The notes below the pieces were generated by a model, which was given only the letters and a program-made list of their open reading frames with translations, was not told where the DNA came from and did no database searches. Position numbers and translations under genes: made by a program. Shown piece after piece: positions 18,447 through 26,217 of a DNA stretch of 64,000 bases (positions are counted from its first letter, which is position 1; every line of letters starts with the position of its first letter). The DNA is from Halodesulfovibrio sp. MK-HDV (GTDB taxonomy: Bacteria > Desulfobacterota > Desulfovibrionia > Desulfovibrionales > Desulfovibrionaceae), in assembly GCF_009914765.1 (NCBI RefSeq), contig NZ_WYDS01000003.1:186622-250621 (forward strand), read 5' to 3'.

Positions 18447-19400
18447 ATGACTACATCTAATTCAGACATGATTGAAAGAAAGGGACTGATTTTCAACGTA
18501 CAGAAGTACAACATGTACGATGGTCCGGGAGTTAGAACCCTCGTATTTTTCAAGGGATGTCCGTTGCGTTGTAAGTGGTGCTCAAACCCCGAAGGCCAGA
18601 AACGTAAGTTTCAGATCCTTTACAAACAGGATCTCTGCGTCAATTGCGGCATGTGTGCCTCTGTATGCCCTGTGGGACTTCATTCCATGGGGGCAGGTGG
18701 AACGCTGCATGAGATGTCAGATAGCATTGACTGCATAGGGTGCGGTAAATGTGAAGAAGTCTGTGCTGCATCAGCACTTTCCGTCGTCGGTGAAAAGAAG
18801 ACCACCTCAGAGGTGATGGATATTATCGAAGAGGATAGAGCCTTTTACGATGTATCCGGCGGTGGTGTTACTTTAGGCGGTGGAGAAGTGCTGATGCAAC
18901 CAGAGTTCGCTACAAACGTACTGATGACCTGTAAGCAGCGGGGCATCAACACTGCTATCGAAACTTGCGGATACGCAAGACAAGAAGCAGTGCTTAAAGC
19001 TGCTGAGTTCGTGGACCTGTTCCTCTTCGACATCAAACATATGAATTCAGAAAAGCACTACGAACTGACCGGAGTGCGCAACGAAACCATTCTGGAGAAC
19101 GTAACAGCGCTTATTGAAAAGCGTCATAACGTTAAAATCCGTCTGCCGCTGATGAAAGATGTGAACGATGCACCAGAGGATATTGAAGCGCTTATTGCCT
19201 TCTTAAAGCCATTCCTCGGACGTAAAAATTTCAAAGGTGTCGATATGCTTCCGTACCACAAGATGGGCGTGAACAAATACAAGCAGCTGGGCTGGGATTA
19301 CCCGATGAAAGGTGAATTCGCCCTTGGTGATGCTGATCTGGATAGAATTGAAAACCAGTTTAAAGCACACGATTTCCCAGTTTCAGTAATTCGACATTAA
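18447..19400 (+). CDS. cutD: Choline TMA-lyase activating enzyme (radical SAM)
   Basis: 317 residues, typical for glycyl-radical activases. The radical-SAM cluster motif is C38-P-L-R-C42-K-W-C45. A ferredoxin-like insert carries two further four-cysteine sets (C64/67/70/74 and C96/99/102/106). GGGEVLMQPEF is the SAM-binding region. It uses S-adenosylmethionine and an electron to place the radical on Gly825 of CutC. It starts 22 bases after cutC and is surely co-transcribed. A 150-base gap with repeat hairpins follows. Confidence 0.95.
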   Translation: MTTSNSDMIERKGLIFNVQKYNMYDGPGVRTLVFFKGCPLRCKWCSNPEGQKRKFQILYKQDLCVNCGMCASVCPVGLHSMGAGGTLHEMSDSIDCIGCGKCEEVCAASALSVVGEKKTTSEVMDIIEEDRAFYDVSGGGVTLGGGEVLMQPEFATNVLMTCKQRGINTAIETCGYARQEAVLKAAEFVDLFLFDIKHMNSEKHYELTGVRNETILENVTALIEKRHNVKIRLPLMKDVNDAPEDIEALIAFLKPFLGRKNFKGVDMLPYHKMGVNKYKQLGWDYPMKGEFALGDADLDRIENQFKAHDFPVSVIRH

Positions 19401-19427
19401 GCAACATGCCTTCGGCGAGTCTCCGAC

Positions 19428-19471
19428 GGGCAAGGGCTCTGCCCTGCACCCGCAAGGGGGACGCCCCCTTG
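19428..19471. repeat. GC-rich intergenic repeat inside the BMC operon
   Basis: Two adjacent hairpins: GGGC...GCCC at 19428-19444 and CAAGGGGG/CCCCCTTG with a three-base loop at 19453-19471. GGGCAAGGGCTCTGCCCTGC resembles repeats I recall from Desulfovibrio intergenic regions; I could not check copy number. It separates cutCD from the accessory genes and could act as an attenuator or RNA stabiliser. Confidence 0.5.
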
Positions 19472-19551
19472 ACCGCGAATTTGTGGAAAGAGGGTGGGTT
19501 TTAAAACCGGATGGCGAGTAAATTTGTTGGTAAATTTAAGGGTAGTTCACG

Positions 19552-19905
19552 ATGCAAAGTAATCAATCCCAAGAGTTGGAACGAATCATTCAAGAAACCG
19601 TTCCCGGCAAGCAAGTAACAATCGCCCACGTAATCGCGGCTCCGATGCCGGATATTTACGAGCGATTAGGCGTGGAAGAAAAGGGCGCACTGGGCATTTT
19701 GACCCTGTCTCCTTTTGAAACCGCAATTATTGCCGCTGATATTGCCACCAAAACAGCAGACGTGGAGATCGGCTTTTTAGACCGTTTCACTGGCTCTGTT
19801 GTTCTTACAGGCAGCGTTGAAAGCGTGGAAACTGCATTGCAGGCTGTTGTTGATGTGCTTGCTCGCAATCTTGGCTTTACCGCCGGTACTGTTACCCGCT
19901 CCTAG
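19552..19905 (+). CDS. Circularly permuted BMC-H shell protein (EutS/PduU-like)
   Basis: 117 residues. The N-terminus ELERIIQETVPGKQVTIAHV matches EutS/PduU, which have a permuted BMC fold and an N-terminal beta-barrel that can cap the pore. GALGILTLSPFETAIIAADI and the LTGSVESVETALQAV helix complete the domain. In ethanolamine and propanediol BMCs such hexamers are minor shell parts. It stands after the repeat element and before the EutP-like GTPase. The ribosome site is poor (AAGGGTAG, 10 bases off). Confidence 0.93.
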   Translation: MQSNQSQELERIIQETVPGKQVTIAHVIAAPMPDIYERLGVEEKGALGILTLSPFETAIIAADIATKTADVEIGFLDRFTGSVVLTGSVESVETALQAVVDVLARNLGFTAGTVTRS

Positions 19906-19925
19906 GCTGTTTGGTAATACGGCGA

Positions 19926-20408
19926 ATGATACGACGACGAATCATGCTCATCGGGGCAACAGGCAGCGGTAAAACGACACTCGCCAACGTGCTTAATCAG
20001 CATGATGATTCTGTTCACGGTGACGTGCCTTTTTCTGGATGCTCACCTGTTCGCTGCGGGCAGGAAGTTGTTTATGGAAAACATACAGTGGATGTGCCGG
20101 GTGGATATTTTGATACCCCGTGGATGTACAACCATCTTATTTCCATAGCGCAGAACAATGCATCCCATGTGGTGTTTGTTGTCAGCCAGTCACAGCGTTC
20201 AGTTGCCGGTGCTCCGGGACTTGCAAAAGTGTTCGGATGCCCAGTTACCGGAGTTGTGACCCAGTGCGATGTAAAGCCGGAAAACAATGCATTTTGCCTG
20301 AAGCAGTTACAGCATTTTGGCGTTTCGGAACCATATTTCAATGTCAGTGTGGCAAATGGAAGCGGGATTCCGGAGTTATTACAGCATCTGTTTGATGCTC
20401 GTACGTGA
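19926..20408 (+). CDS. EutP/PduV-like small GTPase
   Basis: About 160 residues; I use the ATG at 19926 (MIRRRIMLIGATGSGKTT), though a downstream ATG at 19944 would also keep the P-loop. Walker A is GATGSGKTT, the switch II-like motif is DVPGGYFDTPW, and the base-recognition motif is TQCD, in place of TKxD. EutP/PduV proteins sit on BMCs and have been linked to acetate kinase activity (EutP) or BMC movement (PduV). Its place between the EutS-like and EutT-like genes copies the eut operon order. Confidence 0.88.
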   Translation: MIRRRIMLIGATGSGKTTLANVLNQHDDSVHGDVPFSGCSPVRCGQEVVYGKHTVDVPGGYFDTPWMYNHLISIAQNNASHVVFVVSQSQRSVAGAPGLAKVFGCPVTGVVTQCDVKPENNAFCLKQLQHFGVSEPYFNVSVANGSGIPELLQHLFDART

Positions 20409-20420
20409 AAGGAACAGTAG

Positions 20421-21128
20421 ATGAAGTTTATTACCGAAGACGACCTTCGTGCATTGCATAGAAAAGAAGCCCTCACGGACTTCGATGTTACGAAGGACAT
20501 GAAACTCACTCCCGGTGCACGTCAGTTCCTGAATGACAGAAGAATTACCATCCTTATCGACGGTGTTCCTTCTGAGCACGCTGAATCTTCTTCTTCAACG
20601 TACTTTCAAGCTTCAACTGCTGAAAAGCCTGCTGTTGCGGCTGTCGAGTCTGCTGAAACCGAACCCGACTGGAAAAAGAAGCGACTTCGCAGCGAGCTTA
20701 AATCCATCGCCAATACCTTTCTTCTTATTGCCTGTGAATTACAGGGCCGAGATATTGAACTTTCCCAAAGTGTTGTCGCTCTTGAACGAGAAGTTGCTGC
20801 AATGCAGACCATTCTTGATGAAGATGCACAGTTGCAGGATCTGGAATTTGAAGAGTGCAACGGCATCACAAAAGAAAATTTTTCCAGCCCGTTGGAAGAC
20901 TGTTTCGAGATTACTCCGGAACATATGCGTCCACCCAATGGCAAAGAGATTTTGCTTCTGAATAAATTGCGCTGTGCCATGCACATGCTGGAAGCATCCG
21001 TATTGGAACTTTACGGAACTCGCCTCGATGAAAACAACTTCTGCGTTCGGGTCAACCAGATCCGAAACGTTCTGTCGCAAATGATATGCACAGCACTGGG
21101 AGGAACAGAGTGTCAGAGAAAAGAGTAA
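20421..21128 (+). CDS. EutT-like protein without the usual metal-binding cysteines
   Basis: 235 residues. The N-terminus MKFITEDDLRALHRKEALTD and LTPGARQFLNDRRI match the start of EutT, the corrinoid adenosyltransferase of ethanolamine BMCs. The C-terminal half is helical, with a MLEASVLELYGTRLDE stretch. The CCxxC-type metal-binding motif of EutT is absent; a Ser/Ala/Glu-rich linker (about 50-80) is there instead. The choline pathway needs no cobalamin, so the protein has probably been kept for a structural or assembly role. Its 3' end overlaps the next gene by 19 bases, which implies coupled translation. Confidence 0.7.
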   Translation: MKFITEDDLRALHRKEALTDFDVTKDMKLTPGARQFLNDRRITILIDGVPSEHAESSSSTYFQASTAEKPAVAAVESAETEPDWKKKRLRSELKSIANTFLLIACELQGRDIELSQSVVALEREVAAMQTILDEDAQLQDLEFEECNGITKENFSSPLEDCFEITPEHMRPPNGKEILLLNKLRCAMHMLEASVLELYGTRLDENNFCVRVNQIRNVLSQMICTALGGTECQRKE

Positions 21129-21949
21129 ATTTTGAATTCTGCGACCAGCTCGTTCAAGAGTTTGAAGACGCAGTTGAAAAGCCGATTAAGAATAGTTCTT
21201 CTGTCTATTACACAGGAGTGGATTTGGGCACAGCGTGTGTGGTTATCTCTGTACTTGATGAGAACCGCAAACCTGTTGCCGGTGCGTACAGATACGCAGA
21301 TGTAGTTCGCGACGGAATGGTTGTGGATTATATCGGCGCTGTGCAGCTTGTCCGCGAGTTGAAAGAAGAAGTTGAAGAAAAACTCGGCACAGAATTACTC
21401 TATGCTGCCTCTGCCATTCCTCCGGGAACAGACGGGCTGGATTCCGGTGCAATCAGAAACGTTGTGGAAAGCGCTGGCTTTGAATTGACTCAGCTTCTTG
21501 ATGAGCCGACCGCAGCGAACGAAGTACTTAAAATTTCTAATGGAGCCGTGGTTGATATCGGTGGCGGCACTACCGGCATCTCCATCCTGAAGGATGGAAA
21601 AGTTATCTATGTTGCTGATGAAGCAACGGGCGGTACCCATTTCTCCCTTGTTATTTCCGGGGCATATAAAATGCCTTTTGATGAAGCTGATGCTTTTAAG
21701 CGCGACGCTAAAAATCATAAAGAGCTTCTCCCAGTTTTACGACCAGTTATCGAAAAAATGTCGACCATCATCAACACTCATATCGAAGGGTACGATGTTC
21801 AGGAAATTTCTCTCGTTGGCGGTACATGCTGCTTGGCTGGGATTGAAGACGTCATTGAAAAACGAACTGGTATCTACACGCATAAACCAAAAAATCCAAT
21901 GTTCGTCACACCGTTAGGAATCGCTCTTAGCTGTAAGGCGGAAGCATAG
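21110..21949 (+). CDS. eutJ: EutJ-like Hsp70-fold chaperone/ATPase
   Basis: 279 residues from GTG at 21110, preceded by GGGAGG six bases away. An earlier in-frame ATG (21086) would reach deeper into the previous gene. The actin/Hsp70-fold phosphate motifs are visible: YTGVDLGTACVVISVLD near residue 35, GGGTTGISIL near 155, and EISLVGGTCCLAGIEDVIE near the end. The length equals EutJ. It is thought to assist assembly or folding of BMC enzymes in the cytoplasm. It is co-transcribed with the EutT-like gene. Confidence 0.9.
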   Translation: MSEKRVNFEFCDQLVQEFEDAVEKPIKNSSSVYYTGVDLGTACVVISVLDENRKPVAGAYRYADVVRDGMVVDYIGAVQLVRELKEEVEEKLGTELLYAASAIPPGTDGLDSGAIRNVVESAGFELTQLLDEPTAANEVLKISNGAVVDIGGGTTGISILKDGKVIYVADEATGGTHFSLVISGAYKMPFDEADAFKRDAKNHKELLPVLRPVIEKMSTIINTHIEGYDVQEISLVGGTCCLAGIEDVIEKRTGIYTHKPKNPMFVTPLGIALSCKAEA

Positions 21950-21966
21950 CTCAGAAGGGTATCATT

Positions 21967-22272
21967 ATGGAATTTCGCATAATTAAATCACCGTCTCCTG
22001 GAGCATTGAGCATTCTGTTGCGGCGCAGAGGCTCCGGTAAGTCAGAAATAGATGAACCAATCGACGCGGTCGGTCTTATTCAGGGCAAAATGATCGATAT
22101 GGTTGTTGCTGCGGATATTGCTGAGAAGAGCGTTGGGGTTGATGTTGAAGATATCAAAGGCAACTGCCCGCAGAACATGATCCTGCTTGCCATTATGGGC
22201 GACACGGCTTCCGTTGAAGCTGCAATGGCAGAGATTAAGTTCAAGCTTAAAGAAGGACATTACGCATGCTAG
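21967..22272 (+). CDS. GrpU-like BMC-H shell protein with Fe-S pore motif
   Basis: 101 residues. An N-terminal extension (1-30, basic RRRGSGK) precedes a BMC domain (DAVGLIQGKMIDMVVAADIA; MGDTASVEAAMAEIK). The pore loop is KGNCPQN with Cys67. G-x-C-P-Q is the motif reported for GrpU, a glycyl-radical BMC shell protein that binds an Fe-S cluster at its pore; this match is from memory. It overlaps the pentamer gene by 7 bases and lies just before the PduS-like flavo-Fe-S protein, which fits a redox role in the shell. Confidence 0.85.
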   Translation: MEFRIIKSPSPGALSILLRRRGSGKSEIDEPIDAVGLIQGKMIDMVVAADIAEKSVGVDVEDIKGNCPQNMILLAIMGDTASVEAAMAEIKFKLKEGHYAC

Positions 22273-22556
22273 TTGCAGAACTCATAGGCAGCGTTTGGTC
22301 AACTCGCAAAGCGGAAACTCTGAAAGGCTTCAAGCTGATGCTTGTGGAACTTCTTGGTGGAAGTCGTAACGGAGAGCGCATGATGGTTGTGGATACCATC
22401 GGTGCTGGAATCGGAGACAGGGTTATCATTACAACCGGATCTTCTGCCCGAAGAATGTTGGAAGATGACAACATCCCTGTGGATGCCGTAATTGTCGGCA
22501 TTATCGATGATGACTGTGAGCTGCCAAGTTTTGGAGATGCGTGTGAATCTGATTGA
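22266..22556 (+). CDS. BMC-P pentameric vertex protein (EutN/CcmL family)
   Basis: 96 residues. MLVAELIGSVWSTRKAETLKG is the classic EutN/CcmL start, followed by VDTIGAGIGDRVIITTGSSAR and VDAVIVGIIDD. Pentamers close the twelve vertices of the BMC shell. It is the only pentamer gene seen in the locus. Its start overlaps the GrpU-like gene and its end overlaps the PduS-like gene, so these three are translationally coupled. Confidence 0.96.
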   Translation: MLVAELIGSVWSTRKAETLKGFKLMLVELLGGSRNGERMMVVDTIGAGIGDRVIITTGSSARRMLEDDNIPVDAVIVGIIDDDCELPSFGDACESD

Positions 22557-23871
22557 GCAAGTTAATAACGCAGGCGTAATTGGTGCAGGTGGTGCTGGAT
22601 TTCCAACCCACGTAAAACTTTCCGCTACCGCAGAATTCATTTTGCTTAACGGCGCAGAGTGCGAGCCGTTATTGCGAGTGGATCAGCAGTTAATGGAAAT
22701 CTACCCTGATGAAATTATTCTGGGATTCCAGAGTGCGGGAAAAGCCGTAGGGGCAAAGAAAGCGTACCTGTGTATTAAAGAAAAGCACGGGAAAGTCATT
22801 TCCATTTTACGGGAACGCATTGAAGCACTTAATGCCTCTCCGTTTGTAGAAGTGACACCGCTTCCTGATGTGTACCCTGCAGGCGACGAACAAATTTTAG
22901 TCTACACCGTGACCGGACGTTCTGTACCGGAAGCAGGCATACCGCTGAATGTCGGGTGTGTTGTTATCAACTCTGAAACAGCTCTCAACATTTTCAACGC
23001 GTCGAAAGGTCTGCCGGTAACAGAAAAATTCATCACTGTTGCAGGGGACATCCCGAACAGAGTGACGGTGAAAGTTCCGGTCGGCACGCCGATTATGGAC
23101 GTGTTGAAGCAGAGCGGGCTTGATTCATTCGACGACTACGCAGTGATTGACGGCGGCCCTATGATGGGACCTGTCATGACTGACCTGAGTGGTCATGTTG
23201 GTAAAAAGCATAAGGGTTTTGTGATTCTTAAAAAGGATCATTCTCTTATCCGCAAAAAAACAACCACGATTGAACAAGCAAGACACATTAATATTTCAGC
23301 ATGTGCGCAGTGTCGCATGTGTACAGATTTATGCCCTCGTTACCTTATCGGGCATAATGTCGAGCCTCATAAGTCCATGCGAATTCAAAACTATGGGCTT
23401 AATGACGTTGAAGGCAAAAGCCATGCGCAACTTTGCTGCATGTGTAACCTTTGCGAATTGTTCTCCTGTCCTGCCGGACTGCATCCGAAGCTAGCAAACG
23501 ATGCGCTGAGGCGTGATCTTGCTGAGCAGAATATTCGCTATCAGGCAAGCGGCAATGAGCCGGCTGCACGGCAGAATCGTGAATACCGTCAGGTGCCGAG
23601 CAAGCGTCTGACAGCACGGTTGGGATTAAGCACGTACGACAAGGCTGCTCCTTTGCAGGAAGTTGTATGCGCGCCGGAGGCTGTTTGCATTCCGATTGAT
23701 TCCCATGTTGGTGCACCTGCTATTCCGACTGTTTCTGTTGGAGACCATGTGCAGGCAGGCCAGTGTATCGGCGTTGCTGCTGAGGGCAAACTCGGCGCTC
23801 CGGTTCATTCAAGCATTGCCGGAACCGTTATCGGAATTGAGAATAATCACATCGTCATAAGAAGGGGTTGA
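22543..23871 (+). CDS. pduS: PduS-like flavin/Fe-S electron-transfer protein (RnfC-like)
   Basis: 442 residues from GTG at 22543 (GGAG six bases upstream; the in-frame ATG at 22537 abuts that site). The N-terminal RnfC/Nqo1-like domain starts NLIEQVNNAGVIGAGGAGFP (NAD(H)/flavin loop). Two cysteine clusters follow: C254-AQ-C-RM-C-TDL-C and CCMCNLCELFSCP. A C-terminal barrel-sandwich domain ends the protein. PduS was described as a cobalamin reductase in propanediol BMCs and binds the Fe-S shell protein PduT. Here no cobalamin enzyme exists, so NADH oxidation with electron export is the more natural role. It is directly followed by the PduT-like gene after one base. Confidence 0.9.
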   Translation: MNLIEQVNNAGVIGAGGAGFPTHVKLSATAEFILLNGAECEPLLRVDQQLMEIYPDEIILGFQSAGKAVGAKKAYLCIKEKHGKVISILRERIEALNASPFVEVTPLPDVYPAGDEQILVYTVTGRSVPEAGIPLNVGCVVINSETALNIFNASKGLPVTEKFITVAGDIPNRVTVKVPVGTPIMDVLKQSGLDSFDDYAVIDGGPMMGPVMTDLSGHVGKKHKGFVILKKDHSLIRKKTTTIEQARHINISACAQCRMCTDLCPRYLIGHNVEPHKSMRIQNYGLNDVEGKSHAQLCCMCNLCELFSCPAGLHPKLANDALRRDLAEQNIRYQASGNEPAARQNREYRQVPSKRLTARLGLSTYDKAAPLQEVVCAPEAVCIPIDSHVGAPAIPTVSVGDHVQAGQCIGVAAEGKLGAPVHSSIAGTVIGIENNHIVIRRG

Positions 23872-23872
23872 G

Positions 23873-24421
23873 ATGGGTAACGCAATCGGAATGGTTGAAT
23901 TTACAAGTATTGCAAAGGGTATCTACACCGTCGATCAGATGATCAAGGTCGCTGAAGTTGATGTTATTACCGCAGTCTCTACTTGTCCGGGTAAATATTT
24001 TGTCATTGTCACAGGTGACGTTGCTTCCGTGGAGAACTCAGTGAGGGTTGGTGAAGAGCACGCCGGAGAATATCTGGTCGACTTTATCATGATCCCTAAC
24101 ATTTCTCAGGAGCTTTTTCCTGCACTTTCAGGCGCGACAATGCCTGAACATATGGGTGCCATTGGTATTGTGGAGTCTTTCTCCATATCAACCATGGTTA
24201 TTGCTGCAGACGCAGTCCTTAAAGCTGTGAATGTAGAGCCTATTGAATTGCGCTTAGGTCAAGGCTTGGGCGGCAAGGCATTCTTTACTTTCACCGGTGA
24301 TGTGGCTGCGGTAAGTGCAGGCGTTGATCAGGCAAAAGAAGTAATGAAAACAAAAGGCTTGCTGGTAAATGCAGAGGTTATTCCTTCTCCTTCAGAGAAG
24401 TTGATACCTGCACTGCTGTAA
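23873..24421 (+). CDS. pduT: BMC-T trimeric shell protein with Fe-S cysteine (PduT-like)
   Basis: 182 residues, two tandem BMC domains (1-90, MGNAIGMVEFTSIAKG; 95-182, MGAIGIVESFSIS). The pore segment of domain 1 is VSTCPGKYF with Cys38, the same residue number and motif as the cluster-binding cysteine of Salmonella PduT, which coordinates one [4Fe-4S] in the trimer pore. It is adjacent to the PduS-like gene, its known partner in propanediol BMCs. It is probably the electron gate of the shell. Confidence 0.94.
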   Translation: MGNAIGMVEFTSIAKGIYTVDQMIKVAEVDVITAVSTCPGKYFVIVTGDVASVENSVRVGEEHAGEYLVDFIMIPNISQELFPALSGATMPEHMGAIGIVESFSISTMVIAADAVLKAVNVEPIELRLGQGLGGKAFFTFTGDVAAVSAGVDQAKEVMKTKGLLVNAEVIPSPSEKLIPALL

Positions 24422-24487
24422 GCAAAGTACCGTGACAGATGTGTTTGAATTTTATGGGCGCAGAAACAGAGAAGGAGGTATGAAGAA

Positions 24488-25135
24488 ATGAAAAAAGTCG
24501 TTTGTGCAAAGGACGTTGAGACCCTTATCAAACAAGGCAAATCAACACTGTATGTCGATGCGAATACTATTTTGACCCCCTCTGCGAAAGATGCTGCAAA
24601 ACTTGCTGACGTAGAAATTGTTGTAGGTGCACCACAGCAACGTGCATGTGAACATGATTCTACTCCCGCATCATCATGTGATGGGGCTATCAGCAGTGAT
24701 CTGATCTATTCAGCATTGAAAGCAATGTATGAGCGAGGAATGCTTGACGCATTTCTGAAAGATTTAACTCGAAAAGGATTCACTTCTGAAGCCGTTGGCG
24801 GCGGAAAAATCGTTCGAGGTAATTCTATTGAGATGGAACCGTTTGAGACCGGCACAGCCGGTGCAAAAGCGTGTTCTCAGGAAGTAATCGGTAAAGGCGA
24901 TGGTCGAATTCAATCTGGATTTTTTGAAATTGATCATTCCCGATTCGAACAGGATTTTGCTTGTGAAGCAAACTGCCATTTACTTGAAGGAACAGTAAAC
25001 ATCACCATTAACGGTCAGACTGTGAAAGCAGAAACCGGTGACGTTTTCTATATTCCGGCAGGTGCAAAAGTAGTTTGGGACGCAGCAGGCAAAGCTCGTT
25101 TGTTTTACTCCAGATTTCCACAGTCAAAGGGATAA
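24488..25135 (+). CDS. eutQ: EutQ-like cupin protein
   Basis: 215 residues, close to EutQ (about 230). The N-terminal part (MKKVVCAKDVETLIKQGKST; TPSAKDAAKL) is the EutQ lead domain. The C-terminal 100 residues are a cupin (FACEANCHLLEGTVNITING, then GDVFYIPAGAKVVW). EutQ of Salmonella is reported to have acetate kinase activity in ethanolamine metabolism. If so here, it would finish acetyl phosphate to acetate plus ATP. GGAGG lies 10 bases before the ATG. It is followed by an extended shell gene after 3 bases. Confidence 0.88.
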   Translation: MKKVVCAKDVETLIKQGKSTLYVDANTILTPSAKDAAKLADVEIVVGAPQQRACEHDSTPASSCDGAISSDLIYSALKAMYERGMLDAFLKDLTRKGFTSEAVGGGKIVRGNSIEMEPFETGTAGAKACSQEVIGKGDGRIQSGFFEIDHSRFEQDFACEANCHLLEGTVNITINGQTVKAETGDVFYIPAGAKVVWDAAGKARLFYSRFPQSKG

Positions 25136-25138
25136 CAG

Positions 25139-26194
25139 ATGAAGTCACTTGGTTTGATTGAAACAAAAGGACTTCTCCCTGCCATTGAGTGTGCGGATGT
25201 AATGCTTAAGGCCGCGAACGTTCGCCTTTTGGGTAGAACTTGCGTCGGTGCAGGACTTGTTTCTGTTTCCGTAACCGGTGATGTGGCTGCGGTTTCGGCT
25301 GCTGTAGATGCTGCCAAGGCGGCTCTATTACAGCTGGATGCCAATGCGTTGTACTCCAGTCATGTGATTCCTCGTCCGGATGAAGAAGTGTTCGACAGTA
25401 TGTTTAGTTCAGCGCTGATTGGCAGAAGCGAAGAGAATAAACATAATGCTGACGCAGAATTGTCCGGTGTTGTTGAAGCACAGGTAAATGACTCGGAACC
25501 AGAATTTGAGTTGGTCAAACCCGATCTGACTAAGACTGAAGTCGCTGAGGCAAAAGGCACTGCGGTTGTAGCGAAAGAGACTCTTGCTAAATCTGAAAAG
25601 GGTAAGCCTGAAGTCAACAACGCTGCACAGAAAAAGATCGCACCAACTCAGGTTGAATCAACCAAGCCGGAAACGGTAAACGTTGAATCTAAAAAAGTAG
25701 ATTCTCAAAATATTGAGCAATCAAAAATTGAGTTGTCAAAAGTAGAATCAATGAAAGTTGATTCTACGGAACCGAAGAAGGATTCTGTTGAAGTAACGCC
25801 AGAACTCCCACCAACTTCGAAGGATACGACAACGACTGCTGTAACAGAAACCACTGCTGAGAATGACGGCAAACATTCTGGTAATGATTCTGAAAAAACA
25901 AAGCCTGCCCTTCCTTCCGCTGGGCAGACACCTCCGGTTTCCAAACCGGAAAACGTAAAAGCACCGGTTATGTCCAAGGGTGCAGTCGCACGTAAAAAAG
26001 ACGTGGATGCATTGTGGACAGAGCAGGGTGCTGATGGGGTAGCTGCCGGATTAACCAAGCTGACATTAGCAAAACTGCGAATCTTAGCTCGTGAATATCC
26101 CGATCTCCCTATTGAATCCAAAAAACTTTCCAAAGTGAAAAAGCGCACACTGGTGGAAGTTTTCAAGCGTTACTACGCTTCGTTGAATAAATGA
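25139..26194 (+). CDS. Extended BMC-H shell protein with disordered linker and C-terminal SAP/Rho_N-like domain
   Basis: 351 residues. Residues 1-90 form a BMC-H domain (SLGLIETKGLLPAIECADVM; pore RTCVGAG with a cysteine). About 90-285 is a low-complexity linker rich in Lys, Glu, Ser, Thr and Pro with loose KVES/KVDS repeats. About 285-351 is a basic, helical domain (RKKDVDALWTEQGADGVAAG; LAKLRILAREYP; KKRTLVEVFKRYYASLNK), resembling SAP or Rho N-terminal modules that bind nucleic acid. EutK also joins a BMC domain to a helix-turn-helix, but this tail looks different. It might tether shell to nucleoid, RNA or cargo. It sits between eutQ and the active dehydrogenase gene. Confidence 0.85.
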   Translation: MKSLGLIETKGLLPAIECADVMLKAANVRLLGRTCVGAGLVSVSVTGDVAAVSAAVDAAKAALLQLDANALYSSHVIPRPDEEVFDSMFSSALIGRSEENKHNADAELSGVVEAQVNDSEPEFELVKPDLTKTEVAEAKGTAVVAKETLAKSEKGKPEVNNAAQKKIAPTQVESTKPETVNVESKKVDSQNIEQSKIELSKVESMKVDSTEPKKDSVEVTPELPPTSKDTTTTAVTETTAENDGKHSGNDSEKTKPALPSAGQTPPVSKPENVKAPVMSKGAVARKKDVDALWTEQGADGVAAGLTKLTLAKLRILAREYPDLPIESKKLSKVKKRTLVEVFKRYYASLNK

Positions 26195-26217
26195 TGAGAT
26201 GTTAGAGGAGCTACAAA

